From an uncultured Pelagibacteraceae bacterium (lineage in GTDB: Bacteria > Pseudomonadota > Alphaproteobacteria > Pelagibacterales > Pelagibacteraceae), in NCBI GenBank assembly GCA_902583345.1, contig CACHVT010000006.1:1-47740 (forward strand): a stretch of DNA of 47,740 bases, given 5' to 3'. The translations under genes were made by a program, and so were the position numbers. Under the pieces are notes generated by a model. That model did not search any database. It was not told where the DNA came from and worked only from the letters and a program-made list of their open reading frames with translations. Below, one piece after another: positions 24,515 through 33,306 of this stretch (within the stretch, counting starts at the first letter, position 1; every line of letters begins with the position of its first letter).

Positions 24515-26256
24515 TGAATAATAATATTTCAATTTTAAAAAGACTTTATAAAGATTATACAAGTAAATTTTTAGTCAGGATATTATATTCAGTTTTACTA
24601 TCCGCTATTTTAGCCACCAGTACCTCCTCGATCGCGTATCTTTTAGATCCTGCAATTAAGAAAATTTTTATTGAGAAAGATCAATCACTAATTTTTTTAA
24701 TACCGATGGCAATTATTATTGCTTTCGCAACTAAAGGAATATCTTTGTATGGTGCCAAACATATTATGATAGGCGTTGCACAGGAAGTTACAGCAAATGT
24801 ACAAAAAGATATGATAAAATCATTTATTTTGGCTGATACACAATTTATTGAAAAAAAACATACAGGGAAGTTTGTATCAAATTTAACTGCTGATGTCGGA
24901 ATGTTAACAAATTTAATAAGTACGGTAATTTTAAATATTTGCAAAGATTCCTTAACATTAATTGGTTTGCTCGGAGTAATGTTTTACCAAAACTGGAAGT
25001 TAACTTTATTAGCAATAATAATGATACCATTGGCTTCAATCACAGCACGTTCTTTAGGAAAAAGAATGACAAAAGTATCAAATCAGATGCTTGATAAAGT
25101 GGGTTTTTTTACAACTCATTTGTTGGAGTTGTTTAAAAATCACAAAATCATGAAAATATTTCAAAATGAAAATTTTGAAAGCTTAAGATCAAGTAAAAAT
25201 ATAGACCATGTTAAAGATAAATCTAGAAAAATAGCTCTAGTTTTTACAAGGGCAACCCCCATAATGGAAACACTCACAGGAGTAATGATAGCTGCGCTAA
25301 TATTTTATTCAGGAAAATTAATTAATAATAATGAAATAGATATTAATAGCTTTTTCTCTTTTTTAGCAGCCATGATGCTGGCTTACCAGCCGGTCAGATC
25401 ATTAGCAACTTTAAATATAGCAATAAGTCAGGGTTTAACCGCTGCAAAGAGAGTACTACCAGTTGTAGATATGAAGAACGAAATTAAAGATAATCCAAAT
25501 TTACCAAGTTTAAATATTTCAGAATGTAAAATCAATTTTAAAAATATAAATTTCACTTACAATAAAACTGAAAGCATTATTTTAAATTCAATTAATATGG
25601 AAATAAAAGGTGGTGGAATGACTGCATTAGTTGGCCATAGTGGTGCAGGAAAATCTACAATTATGAATTTGATACCAAGATTTTATGATTGTGATAGTGG
25701 AGATATATTAATAGATAATCAATCAATATATAAAACTAATATATATTCTTTAAGAAAAAATATTTCTCTCGTGAGCCAAGAAACTACTTTATTTGATGAT
25801 ACGATTACAAATAATATAGCATATGCAAAATTAGATGCCTCTGAAAGTGAAATCAGAAAAGCCTCAGAAGATTCTTTCGCAAGTGATTTTATCGAGAAAC
25901 TTCCAAATAAATATGAGACTGTAATTGGAGAGAATGGAGTTAGATTATCTGGAGGGGAAAAACAACGACTTTCAATAGCAAGAGCAATGCTCAAAAAAAG
26001 TCCAATAATTCTTTTGGACGAAGCAACTTCATCTCTTGACGCGGAAACAGAAAGTAAAATTCAGAATGCACTAACTCAATTAATAAAAAATAAGACAACA
26101 ATAGTAATAGCGCATAGACTTTCAACAGTTCTGAATGCTAATAAAATATATGTTATTGACGAAGGAAGAATAGTAGACGAAGGAAATCATGAATTTCTTC
26201 TTTCTAATTCTGATGTTTATAAAAATTTTTATAATAAACAAATTAGAAAAGATTAA
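24514..26256 (+). CDS. msbA: Lipid A export ABC transporter, MsbA type
   Basis: A 580-residue half-transporter that flips lipid A-core across the inner membrane. The N-terminal domain has six helices (to about residue 320). The ATPase domain has Walker A GHSGAGKST near 375, signature RLSGGEKQRLSIARA near 475, and Walker B IILLDEATSSLD near 500, with the switch histidine in IVIAHRLST. The family includes other exporters, but waaA, lpxK and an LpxL-type gene directly downstream make MsbA the best reading. It ends 3 bases before waaA. Confidence 0.92.
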   Translation: MNNNISILKRLYKDYTSKFLVRILYSVLLSAILATSTSSIAYLLDPAIKKIFIEKDQSLIFLIPMAIIIAFATKGISLYGAKHIMIGVAQEVTANVQKDMIKSFILADTQFIEKKHTGKFVSNLTADVGMLTNLISTVILNICKDSLTLIGLLGVMFYQNWKLTLLAIIMIPLASITARSLGKRMTKVSNQMLDKVGFFTTHLLELFKNHKIMKIFQNENFESLRSSKNIDHVKDKSRKIALVFTRATPIMETLTGVMIAALIFYSGKLINNNEIDINSFFSFLAAMMLAYQPVRSLATLNIAISQGLTAAKRVLPVVDMKNEIKDNPNLPSLNISECKINFKNINFTYNKTESIILNSINMEIKGGGMTALVGHSGAGKSTIMNLIPRFYDCDSGDILIDNQSIYKTNIYSLRKNISLVSQETTLFDDTITNNIAYAKLDASESEIRKASEDSFASDFIEKLPNKYETVIGENGVRLSGGEKQRLSIARAMLKKSPIILLDEATSSLDAETESKIQNALTQLIKNKTTIVIAHRLSTVLNANKIYVIDEGRIVDEGNHEFLLSNSDVYKNFYNKQIRKD

Positions 26257-26259
26257 ATT

Positions 26260-27513
26260 ATGCTAATTATATATAGGTTGTTAATTAATCTAGCTATATT
26301 ACTTTCTCCATTAATCATAATAATACGTTTAATAAATAAAAAAGAAGATTTATACAGATTTAAGGAAAAATTTTGTTTTTTTTCAGAAAGAAGAAAAAAT
26401 GGAAATTTAATATGGTTTCATGGTGCTAGCGTAGGAGAAATTAAAAGTATAGTGCCCATAATAGAAAAATTAGAAAAAGAAAAAAAAATCAGTCAGATAT
26501 TAGTTACTTCATCGACTCTAAGTTCCTCAAAAATTTTTAAAAAATTTAAATTTAAAAAAACAGTTCATCAGTTTTTTCCAATTGATGGATTTGGTAATTC
26601 AAATAATTTTTTAAATTTTTGGAAGCCAAGTTTAGCAATTTTTATTGATTCAGAGGTCTGGCCAAATATGCTACTAAACATAAAAAGAAAAAAGATACCC
26701 ACCATTTTACTAAATGCTAGAATTACAGAAAAATCTTTCAAAAGATGGATGTATTTTGGATCATTTTCACAAAAAATATTTAATTGTTTTGACTCAACTT
26801 TTCCTCAAAATAGAGAAACCATGAGATATCTTAGAAGTTTAAAAGTTAAAAAAATTAAATTTTTAGGTAACATTAAATTTTCTGAAAATGAAAAACAATC
26901 TAAAGATACAATAAATGTTAAAATAAAAAAATTTATAAAAAATAAACAATATTGGTGTGCAGCAAGTACACACAGCAATGAAGAAATAATTTGTGCTAAA
27001 GCGCATATAAAGCTTAGAAAAAAAATTAAAAACATTATAACTTTTATAATTCCAAGACATATCAACAGAACCAAGGAAATTATAAATTCCTTACACAACT
27101 TAAATTTGAAGGTTCATTGTCATAGTTCAAATGATATAATAAAAAAAGACACTGATATCTATGTTGTAGACGCTTATGGTGAAAATGTTTCATTTTTTAA
27201 AATTTGTAGCACAGTTTTTTTAGGAGGATCACTGGTTAATCATGGTGGTCAAAATCCCATTGAAGCTGTTAGAAATGGTTGTAGTATAATTCATGGTCCA
27301 TACATTCAAAATTTCAAAGAAGTTTACGAACTTTTAAATAAAGACAAGGTTTCTAATAAAATAAAAAATGTTAACCAACTATCCCAAAAAGTTGATATTT
27401 TAATAAAAAATAATGGATCATCTAAACGCTTGAAAAATAAAATTAATAAATTGGGTAAAAAAATTTTAGAAAAAACACATGCTGAATTTAAATTTTATTT
27501 AAATAAAATATGA
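26260..27513 (+). CDS. waaA: 3-deoxy-D-manno-octulosonic acid (Kdo) transferase
   Basis: A 417-residue GT-B glycosyltransferase that attaches Kdo to lipid IVA. The N-terminal signal-anchor helix (about 4-25) is followed by NLIWFHGASVGEIKS, the conserved start of the first Rossmann domain. FFPIDGFGN and FIDSEVWPNML follow. The nucleotide-binding C-terminal domain has FLGGSLVNHGGQNPIEAV, with the CMP-Kdo-binding region. It overlaps lpxK by 4 bases. The protein is extremely lysine-rich, in line with its AT-rich gene. Confidence 0.95.
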   Translation: MLIIYRLLINLAILLSPLIIIIRLINKKEDLYRFKEKFCFFSERRKNGNLIWFHGASVGEIKSIVPIIEKLEKEKKISQILVTSSTLSSSKIFKKFKFKKTVHQFFPIDGFGNSNNFLNFWKPSLAIFIDSEVWPNMLLNIKRKKIPTILLNARITEKSFKRWMYFGSFSQKIFNCFDSTFPQNRETMRYLRSLKVKKIKFLGNIKFSENEKQSKDTINVKIKKFIKNKQYWCAASTHSNEEIICAKAHIKLRKKIKNIITFIIPRHINRTKEIINSLHNLNLKVHCHSSNDIIKKDTDIYVVDAYGENVSFFKICSTVFLGGSLVNHGGQNPIEAVRNGCSIIHGPYIQNFKEVYELLNKDKVSNKIKNVNQLSQKVDILIKNNGSSKRLKNKINKLGKKILEKTHAEFKFYLNKI

Positions 27514-28439
27514 AATTAAAAAAGCCGAAATTTTGGGACTATTCAGGAATGTCTCTTTGGTCTATAGTGTTATTTCCATTATCTATTTTATTTTTAATTT
27601 TTTCTTCAATTATCAATCTTTATAAAAAACAAAAAAAATTTTCAATTCCAATTATATGTGTTGGTAATATTTATGTCGGTGGTACAGGAAAAACACCTTT
27701 AGCTTCGGAAATATTTAAAATCATTAAATCAACAGGGAAAAATCCAGGATTTATAAAAAAAAGTTATGATTATTTGGTTGATGAAATAAAAATGTTAGAG
27801 AAAATAGGCAAAATTTATTCAGATAAAAAAAGAGAGAAAGCAATTAATGCATTAATTTCGTCTAAACATGATGTAGCAATTTTAGATGATGGATACCAAG
27901 ATTTCTCCATTAAAAAGGATTTCTCAATTTTATGTTTTAATTCAAAACAATTAATTGGAAACGGTTTAGTAATTCCATCGGGTCCATTAAGAGAGAAACT
28001 TAAATCAATTAGTCGGGCTGATTGTATATTCATAAACGGTAAAAAAAATTTAGATTTTGAAAAAATAATATATAAAATAAATCCAAATCTAAAAATTTTT
28101 TACTCAAAATATATAATTAAAGATTTAAATAAAATGACAAATAAAAATATTATTGCTTTTGCAGGCATTGGAAATCCATCAAACTTTTTTGATCAATTGA
28201 AAGAGCAAAATGTAAATTTAATAAAAACATATTCTTTCCCTGATCATCATAATTATAAAAGAGAGGAATTGGAAAATATTGTAGAAGAATCAAAGAAAAA
28301 TCATGCTTTAGTCGTTACAACTGAAAAAGATTTTTTAAGATTAAGTGAAGAGTCCAAATTAATATGTGAATATGTAAAAGTAGATTTAGAAATTGATAAT
28401 AAAAAAGATTTTATTAATTTATTAAAAAGCAAAATATGA
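27510..28439 (+). CDS. lpxK: Tetraacyldisaccharide 4'-kinase (LpxK)
   Basis: A 309-residue membrane-associated kinase that adds the 4'-phosphate in lipid A synthesis. The P-loop is in CVGNIYVGGTGKTPLA (about 50-65), with the GNxxxGGTGKTP signature. AILDDGYQDFSI is the conserved LDDGxQ block, and IPSGPLRE and AFAGIGNPSNFF are also characteristic. The N-terminal helix is at about 17-38. It overlaps its neighbours by 4 bases on both sides. Confidence 0.95.
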   Translation: MKLKKPKFWDYSGMSLWSIVLFPLSILFLIFSSIINLYKKQKKFSIPIICVGNIYVGGTGKTPLASEIFKIIKSTGKNPGFIKKSYDYLVDEIKMLEKIGKIYSDKKREKAINALISSKHDVAILDDGYQDFSIKKDFSILCFNSKQLIGNGLVIPSGPLREKLKSISRADCIFINGKKNLDFEKIIYKINPNLKIFYSKYIIKDLNKMTNKNIIAFAGIGNPSNFFDQLKEQNVNLIKTYSFPDHHNYKREELENIVEESKKNHALVVTTEKDFLRLSEESKLICEYVKVDLEIDNKKDFINLLKSKI

Positions 28440-29296
28440 AAATATTTAAATATTTTTTTGAATTTATTTTTTTTTATTTTCTGCTTATTATTTTTAAAAT
28501 TATGGGATATGAAAATGCTTCAAATTTTGGTAGAAAAATTGGAACATTTTTTGGTCCTTTTGTAAGACCTGAAAAAAAAATATTAGATAATCTTAAAAAT
28601 TCAAATTTTGGCTTAAATGAATTTGAAAGAAAACAAATTATAAAAAATATGTGGGGAAACTATGGAAGAATTCTTGCAGAATATCCATTTTTAAAAAAAT
28701 TTAAGAATAATACTTTTCAAAAATATTTTGAAATTGAAGGAAAAGAGTATTTAGAAGAAATCAAAAATAATAACGGTAAAGTAGTTTTTATATCAGGTCA
28801 TTTCAATAATTTTGAATTAATGGCGATGCAACTAGAAAACTCAGGCTTAAATATTGCGGCAATTTACAGACCTTTAAATAATATTTTCATAAATAAAATT
28901 ATGGAAAAAATAAGATTAAATCATATTTGTAAAAAACAAATTAAAAAAGGTAAATCTGGATCAAGAGAACTATTGCAGCTTTTTAAAGATGGATATTCAA
29001 TTGCTCTAATGATAGATCAAAGAGTAAGCGAAGGTATTAAGTCAAAGCTATTTAATCGACATGCATTAACAACGACTATACCTGCTCAATTTGTAAAAAA
29101 ATTTGATGTTAGCGTAGTCCCAATTTATATTGAAAGAAAAAATAACATTTATTTCAAAATGTATGTAAATAAACCTATTAATTATGATAAAAATATAACC
29201 CTTGAAGAAATTACTGATGGTTTAAATAAAGAGTTAGAAAAAATGATAAGAAAAAATCCTGATCAGTGGATATGGTCTCATGACAGATGGAAATAA
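28436..29296 (+). CDS. Lysophospholipid/lipid A acyltransferase, LpxL/HtrB family
   Basis: A 286-residue membrane-anchored acyltransferase (N-terminal helix about 7-22). The catalytic HX4E motif is in SGHFNNFELMAMQL (His about 122), followed by IAAIYRPLNN and MIDQRVSEG, typical of LpxL/LpxM. It would add a secondary acyl chain to Kdo-lipid IVA. Which of the two acylations it performs cannot be told from sequence; no second copy lies in this window. It closes the lipid A block and converges with the DUF2093 gene two bases later. Confidence 0.9.
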   Translation: MKIFKYFFEFIFFYFLLIIFKIMGYENASNFGRKIGTFFGPFVRPEKKILDNLKNSNFGLNEFERKQIIKNMWGNYGRILAEYPFLKKFKNNTFQKYFEIEGKEYLEEIKNNNGKVVFISGHFNNFELMAMQLENSGLNIAAIYRPLNNIFINKIMEKIRLNHICKKQIKKGKSGSRELLQLFKDGYSIALMIDQRVSEGIKSKLFNRHALTTTIPAQFVKKFDVSVVPIYIERKNNIYFKMYVNKPINYDKNITLEEITDGLNKELEKMIRKNPDQWIWSHDRWK

Positions 29297-29298
29297 AA

Positions 29299-29514
29299 CT
29301 ATTTTTTTTTTAATTCTTCGTTTTTTAAGTGAGCTTCTTTAAAAGAAAAATAGGCCTCTTGTAATTCGACATTCCAATAATTTAAGTCTTTTAAATTTAT
29401 CTTTTTTCCTGAAACTGCACAAAGAACGTGGTCTCCTTCATCAACTATTTCAAAATTATTTGGTAAATACTTCAATTTTGCTAATTTTTTTTGCATTTTT
29501 AGTTTATATATCAT
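29299..29514 (-). CDS. DUF2093 family protein
   Basis: A 71-residue protein with the DUF2093 core: KLKYLPNNFEIVDEGDHVLCAVSGKK split around residues 13-37, then LKDLNYWNVELQEAYFS. These small proteins are widespread in Alphaproteobacteria and are unstudied. I chose the ATG at 29514. An ATG at 29556 lies inside purD and an internal one at 29496 is also possible. With this start, only three bases separate it from the divergent purD start. Confidence 0.85.
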   Translation of the reverse strand: MIYKLKMQKKLAKLKYLPNNFEIVDEGDHVLCAVSGKKINLKDLNYWNVELQEAYFSFKEAHLKNEELKKK

Positions 29515-29517
29515 TAC

Positions 29518-30780
29518 ATGAAAGTAGGAATAATTGGAAGCGGTGGAAGAGAACATGCATTATGTGAAGCATTAAGTAAGTCTAGGAAAATTAGTAAAAT
29601 TTATTGTTTTCCTGGAAATGCTGGAACTGAAAAAATTGCAGAAAATACTTTAATCAATATAGATGATTTTGATGCTCTTAAAAAATTTGTAATATCAGAA
29701 AAAATTGAGTTAATTATTGTTGGACCAGAAAAACCATTAGTCGATGGAATTGTTAATTTTTTTGAAAATATTAATATTCCAATATTCGGTCCTAATAAAT
29801 TTGCTTCACAACTTGAAGGTTCAAAAATCTTTACTAAAAAAATTTGCGAACAATATCAAATACCTACTGCAAATTTTGGAATTTTTGAAAGCATTGAAAA
29901 AGCAAAACTATTCATCAATAAATCAAAATTTCCCTTAGTTGTAAAAGCTGATGGGTTAGCTGCTGGTAAAGGCGTCTATATATGTGAAAATAAAGAGAAT
30001 GCCTTTATTGCAATAGAAGAAATTTTTAATGGCAAATTTGGTGTATCTAAAAATATTTTAATAGAGGAGTTTCTTAAGGGAGAGGAAATGAGTTATTTTG
30101 TAGTAAGTGACGGAAAAAGTATAAAAAAATTTCAAACAGCCCAAGACCATAAAAGAGTAGGTGAAGGTGATACTGGCAAAAACACTGGGGGCATGGGAGC
30201 ATACTCACCTTCTCAACTTATAAATGAAGAGTTAGATAAAAAAATACTAGATAAAATTATTTATCCAACTTTAAGTGCTCTTAAAGATATGAATTGTGAG
30301 TATAAAGGTTTTTTATATGCAGGTCTAATGATTACTAAGAATGAGCCATACTTGATAGAGTATAATGTAAGAATGGGCGATCCAGAATGCCAAACAATCC
30401 TCCCAAAGTTAAAATCTGATTTGTTAGATATAATTTTAGCATGTACAGAAAATAAATTAGATGAAATTCAAATTGATTGGCACGATATAAATAGCCTATG
30501 TATTGTTTTGTGTTCAAAAGGTTATCCTGATAAATATAAAAAAGATATTTTAATTAATAATCTAAAAGAAATTAATCTAGACCAGAATCAAAAAATTTAT
30601 CATGCGGGTACAAAAGTTATAAACGGTTCTATTTTATCTAGTGGAGGTAGAGTTTTAAACTTTGTAAATCTATCAAAAACTTTTAAAGAGGCTAGAGATT
30701 GTAATATAAAAGCTATTGAAAAAATTAATTGGTCAAATGGTTTTTACCGTAAAGATATCGGGTTTAAAGTAATAGAATAA
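29518..30780 (+). CDS. purD: Phosphoribosylamine-glycine ligase (PurD)
   Basis: A 420-residue ATP-grasp enzyme for the second step of purine synthesis. It starts with MKVGIIGSGGREHALCEAL, invariant in PurD, so the start is certain. The ATP-grasp signature is KADGLAAGKGVY, the GGMGAYSPSQL block is intact, and EYNVRMGDPECQ holds metal ligands. The end overlaps rsmD by one base. The start is three bases from the divergent DUF2093 start, so its promoter must lie within that gene. Confidence 0.97.
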   Translation: MKVGIIGSGGREHALCEALSKSRKISKIYCFPGNAGTEKIAENTLINIDDFDALKKFVISEKIELIIVGPEKPLVDGIVNFFENINIPIFGPNKFASQLEGSKIFTKKICEQYQIPTANFGIFESIEKAKLFINKSKFPLVVKADGLAAGKGVYICENKENAFIAIEEIFNGKFGVSKNILIEEFLKGEEMSYFVVSDGKSIKKFQTAQDHKRVGEGDTGKNTGGMGAYSPSQLINEELDKKILDKIIYPTLSALKDMNCEYKGFLYAGLMITKNEPYLIEYNVRMGDPECQTILPKLKSDLLDIILACTENKLDEIQIDWHDINSLCIVLCSKGYPDKYKKDILINNLKEINLDQNQKIYHAGTKVINGSILSSGGRVLNFVNLSKTFKEARDCNIKAIEKINWSNGFYRKDIGFKVIE

Positions 30781-31346
30781 TGAGAATAATATCCGGAAAA
30801 TATAAAGGAAAAAAAATCCTAAACCCTAAGGATAAACTAACTAGGCCTCTTAAAGACCTAACAAAAGAGTCAATATTTAATATCTTGCATCACTCAAATC
30901 TAATAAATATTAATTTAAAAGAAGCTAACGTTTTAGACTTATTTTCTGGGGTTGGATCTTTTGGTTTAGAATGTATATCAAGGGGAGCATTAAATGTAAC
31001 TTTTTTCGAAAATTATCCAAATGCTGTTAAAATTTTGAGATCAAATATTATAAATATTAATGCTCAAAAAAAAGTTAGCTTGTTCGAAAGTGATTTATTT
31101 ACGAAAAATAGTTTAGGTTTATTAGACTTAAAATTTCAAATAATTTTTGTTGATCCACCTTACAAAGAAAAAAAAATAAATGATTTATTAAAAAAAATAA
31201 ATAAATTAAAGCTTTTAGGAAAAAATGGCGTATTAATTATACATAGACATAAAAAAGATAAAGATGAATACCCAGAAGAATTTAAGATAATAATAAAAAA
31301 AACTTACGGCATATCAAAAATTATTTTTTTAGTACTTTTTAAGTAA
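30780..31346 (+). CDS. rsmD: 16S rRNA (guanine-966-N2)-methyltransferase RsmD
   Basis: A 188-residue SAM-dependent methyltransferase acting on G966 of 16S rRNA. It begins MRIISGKYKGKKI, followed by the TRPLKDLTKESIFNIL substrate segment. The SAM motif is VLDLFSGVGSFGLECISRGA and the catalytic motif is IIFVDPPYKE (the xPPY type). The start overlaps the purD stop by one base. The 3' end overlaps the pgi gene on the other strand by 18 bases. Confidence 0.96.
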   Translation: MRIISGKYKGKKILNPKDKLTRPLKDLTKESIFNILHHSNLININLKEANVLDLFSGVGSFGLECISRGALNVTFFENYPNAVKILRSNIININAQKKVSLFESDLFTKNSLGLLDLKFQIIFVDPPYKEKKINDLLKKINKLKLLGKNGVLIIHRHKKDKDEYPEEFKIIIKKTYGISKIIFLVLFK

Positions 31347-32492
31347 AATTTTTTTTGTCTCAACTTTTATAAGTTCTACAGATGGTTGATCAAATGGATT
31401 TACCCTTAATGCTCTTCCCAATAGTATAGTTTCTAAAATAAAAAAACTGAAAAGTTCACCCAAAGTTTCCTCGTCACGTTTAAGTATTTCAAAGCTCCTG
31501 AAAGGTATTTTTTTTCTTAAAAATATTTTCTCTGTTGCAACTTTCTGTGAATATAAAATTTCTTCCAGACTTCTGTTTTTAAGATATTTGTGACTAGAAA
31601 GTAGATTTTTAATATTGATTTTAGTTGTTTTTTTATCAAACACGTGGAAAAAAGTAAAAAAATTTTTTTGTGGGCCGTCCAAATAAAACTGCATTAAACT
31701 ATGATTATCTTTTGGCATTGTAGAAATTATCGGCAAAATTCCTTTGGCTTTTTTTCCTAAGCTTTCTGCAACTAATTGTTGATACCACTTAAATAAATTT
31801 TCTGATTTTTCATCATAATTTAATATGACTGAAATATATTTTTTATTATTAATTAAATTAATTGTACTTGCTACATTTTTAATTAGCCTATCAGTAAATT
31901 TTTTATTTTTAATTAAAAAATTTAATCTTTTAAATTTTTTAGGATTTAAGCCAACAAGTTCTGCTGGTAACATGCCAACTTCTGATAAAACTGAATATCT
32001 TCCTCCGATATAATTATTGTGGAGAACTACATCTGCTTTAAGTTTATTTGCTAAATTATTTAAATAACTATTATTATTTTCAGTTATAAATATATTGTTA
32101 TCATTTTTTTTGATTAATATATTTGAATTTGAAATTGTTTCCAAGGTATTTCCAGATTTTGATACAACTAAATTTAGAATTTTACTTTCATTTTTCTTTA
32201 TCGGATTGTTAATAAGATTGCTGATAAAAAAAAATTTTTTTTTTATTTTATGTCTCAAAAAGCTAAAAATTGCTTCAGTTCCTAATATAGATCCCCCCAT
32301 TCCAATAATCCTTAATTTAAAAAAATTCTTATATTTTTTTATTATTTTTTTTGAAAAAGAATACGAATATTTTAAAGAAAGTGAATTTAATACTTCAATT
32401 TCAGTTCTTTTTAATTTTTCAAAGTCTTTCTTTGCTTTAGATATATTTGATCTAAGAACAAAATTTTTAAATATAATGTTTTTTGTTAACAT
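31329..32492 (-). CDS. pgi: Glucose-6-phosphate isomerase, short form
   Basis: Interconverts glucose-6-phosphate and fructose-6-phosphate. Only 387 residues, against about 550 in E. coli-type enzymes, but the core is intact: RIIGMGGSILGTEAI, the phosphate-binding LVVSKSGNTLETI, GGRYSVLSEVGMLP, QLVAESLGKKAKG, and the C-terminal NPFDQPSVELIK. It lacks insertions rather than being truncated, because both ends of the SIS double domain are present. The gene follows the BamF-like lipoprotein gene with a one-base overlap. Confidence 0.92.
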   Translation of the reverse strand: MLTKNIIFKNFVLRSNISKAKKDFEKLKRTEIEVLNSLSLKYSYSFSKKIIKKYKNFFKLRIIGMGGSILGTEAIFSFLRHKIKKKFFFISNLINNPIKKNESKILNLVVSKSGNTLETISNSNILIKKNDNNIFITENNNSYLNNLANKLKADVVLHNNYIGGRYSVLSEVGMLPAELVGLNPKKFKRLNFLIKNKKFTDRLIKNVASTINLINNKKYISVILNYDEKSENLFKWYQQLVAESLGKKAKGILPIISTMPKDNHSLMQFYLDGPQKNFFTFFHVFDKKTTKINIKNLLSSHKYLKNRSLEEILYSQKVATEKIFLRKKIPFRSFEILKRDEETLGELFSFFILETILLGRALRVNPFDQPSVELIKVETKKILLKKY

Positions 32493-32821
32493 TAATTTTT
32501 TTCAATTTTTTTTCTAATAGAATCTTCTAATGATTGGTTAATCTTAGAATTTTTTTCTGAGCTGCTATTTTCAGAATTACTAAAAACTTGACTTAAATCT
32601 ATATCACTAGTTTTTTTAGTTTGAGCTTTTTGCTGACCTATGGGCTTTGGTAGCTCGTCGTAGTTTGGAGGAAAAACCAAAGGATTTTTTTTTTGCACTA
32701 AAAATTCATCGGTATTTTGTTTTTTTTTTATAGATAAGTTGTCTCTTATACCCTTGCATCCATTTAGAGTGATAAGAATAAAGCTTAAAAGAAGTATTAT
32801 TATTTTATTATGAGTTTTCAT
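32492..32821 (-). CDS. DUF3035/BamF-like outer-membrane lipoprotein
   Basis: A 109-residue lipoprotein with a signal peptide and lipobox ITLNGC (Cys22). After the cysteine comes IRDNLSIKKKQNTDEFLVQ and NPLVFPPNYDELPKP, the conserved core of alphaproteobacterial DUF3035. In Caulobacter a protein of this domain (BamF) belongs to the outer-membrane beta-barrel assembly complex. The rest of the protein is low-complexity and Ser/Lys-rich. It lies between lspA and pgi, and LspA would process its own lipobox neighbour. Confidence 0.85.
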   Translation of the reverse strand: MKTHNKIIILLLSFILITLNGCKGIRDNLSIKKKQNTDEFLVQKKNPLVFPPNYDELPKPIGQQKAQTKKTSDIDLSQVFSNSENSSSEKNSKINQSLEDSIRKKIEKN

Positions 32822-33306
32822 TTATTTTCTTTTTTAAAAAAAATTTCAACAAAAATAAGGCATATCACACCTAAAGATATAAATATATCTGCAACATTAA
32901 AAATAAACCAATGAAAATCGTTTAAATGAAAATCAATAAAATCTGGTACAGCAGAATAGTAAAATCTATCGAATAAATTTCCTACGGAGCCACTAAAAAT
33001 AGTTATAAAAAAATACCCTTTATAATCTTTTGACCTAACAGCAATTATCAAAATAATTATCGTTATGAGTGTAATCAAAAATGTAATGAAATTATATATA
33101 AAGTTTTGGTCATAAGAAAACAAACCAAAAGCAATTCCCTTATTCCATATCAAGTAAAAATTTAAAAAAGGTGTTACAAATAAATTCAAAGTTTCATTTA
33201 TCTCAGCCAAATTTAAAATATATAGTTTAGATAATCGATCTAAGGTAAATGTTAAGATAAAGATAGAGACAAAAATTATATTCCTTTTAAAATTATTTTT
33301 AAGCAT
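32818..33306 (-). CDS. lspA: Lipoprotein signal peptidase (LspA)
   Basis: A 162-residue inner-membrane aspartyl protease that cleaves prolipoproteins before the lipidated cysteine. It has four helices. The catalytic aspartates are in AVPDFIDFH and FNVADIFISLG; the conserved NKGIAFGLF and GSVGNLFDRFYY are also present. It overlaps ileS by 8 bases, the classical ileS-lspA arrangement, and the lipoprotein gene by 4 bases. Confidence 0.97.
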   Translation of the reverse strand: MLKNNFKRNIIFVSIFILTFTLDRLSKLYILNLAEINETLNLFVTPFLNFYLIWNKGIAFGLFSYDQNFIYNFITFLITLITIIILIIAVRSKDYKGYFFITIFSGSVGNLFDRFYYSAVPDFIDFHLNDFHWFIFNVADIFISLGVICLIFVEIFFKKENK

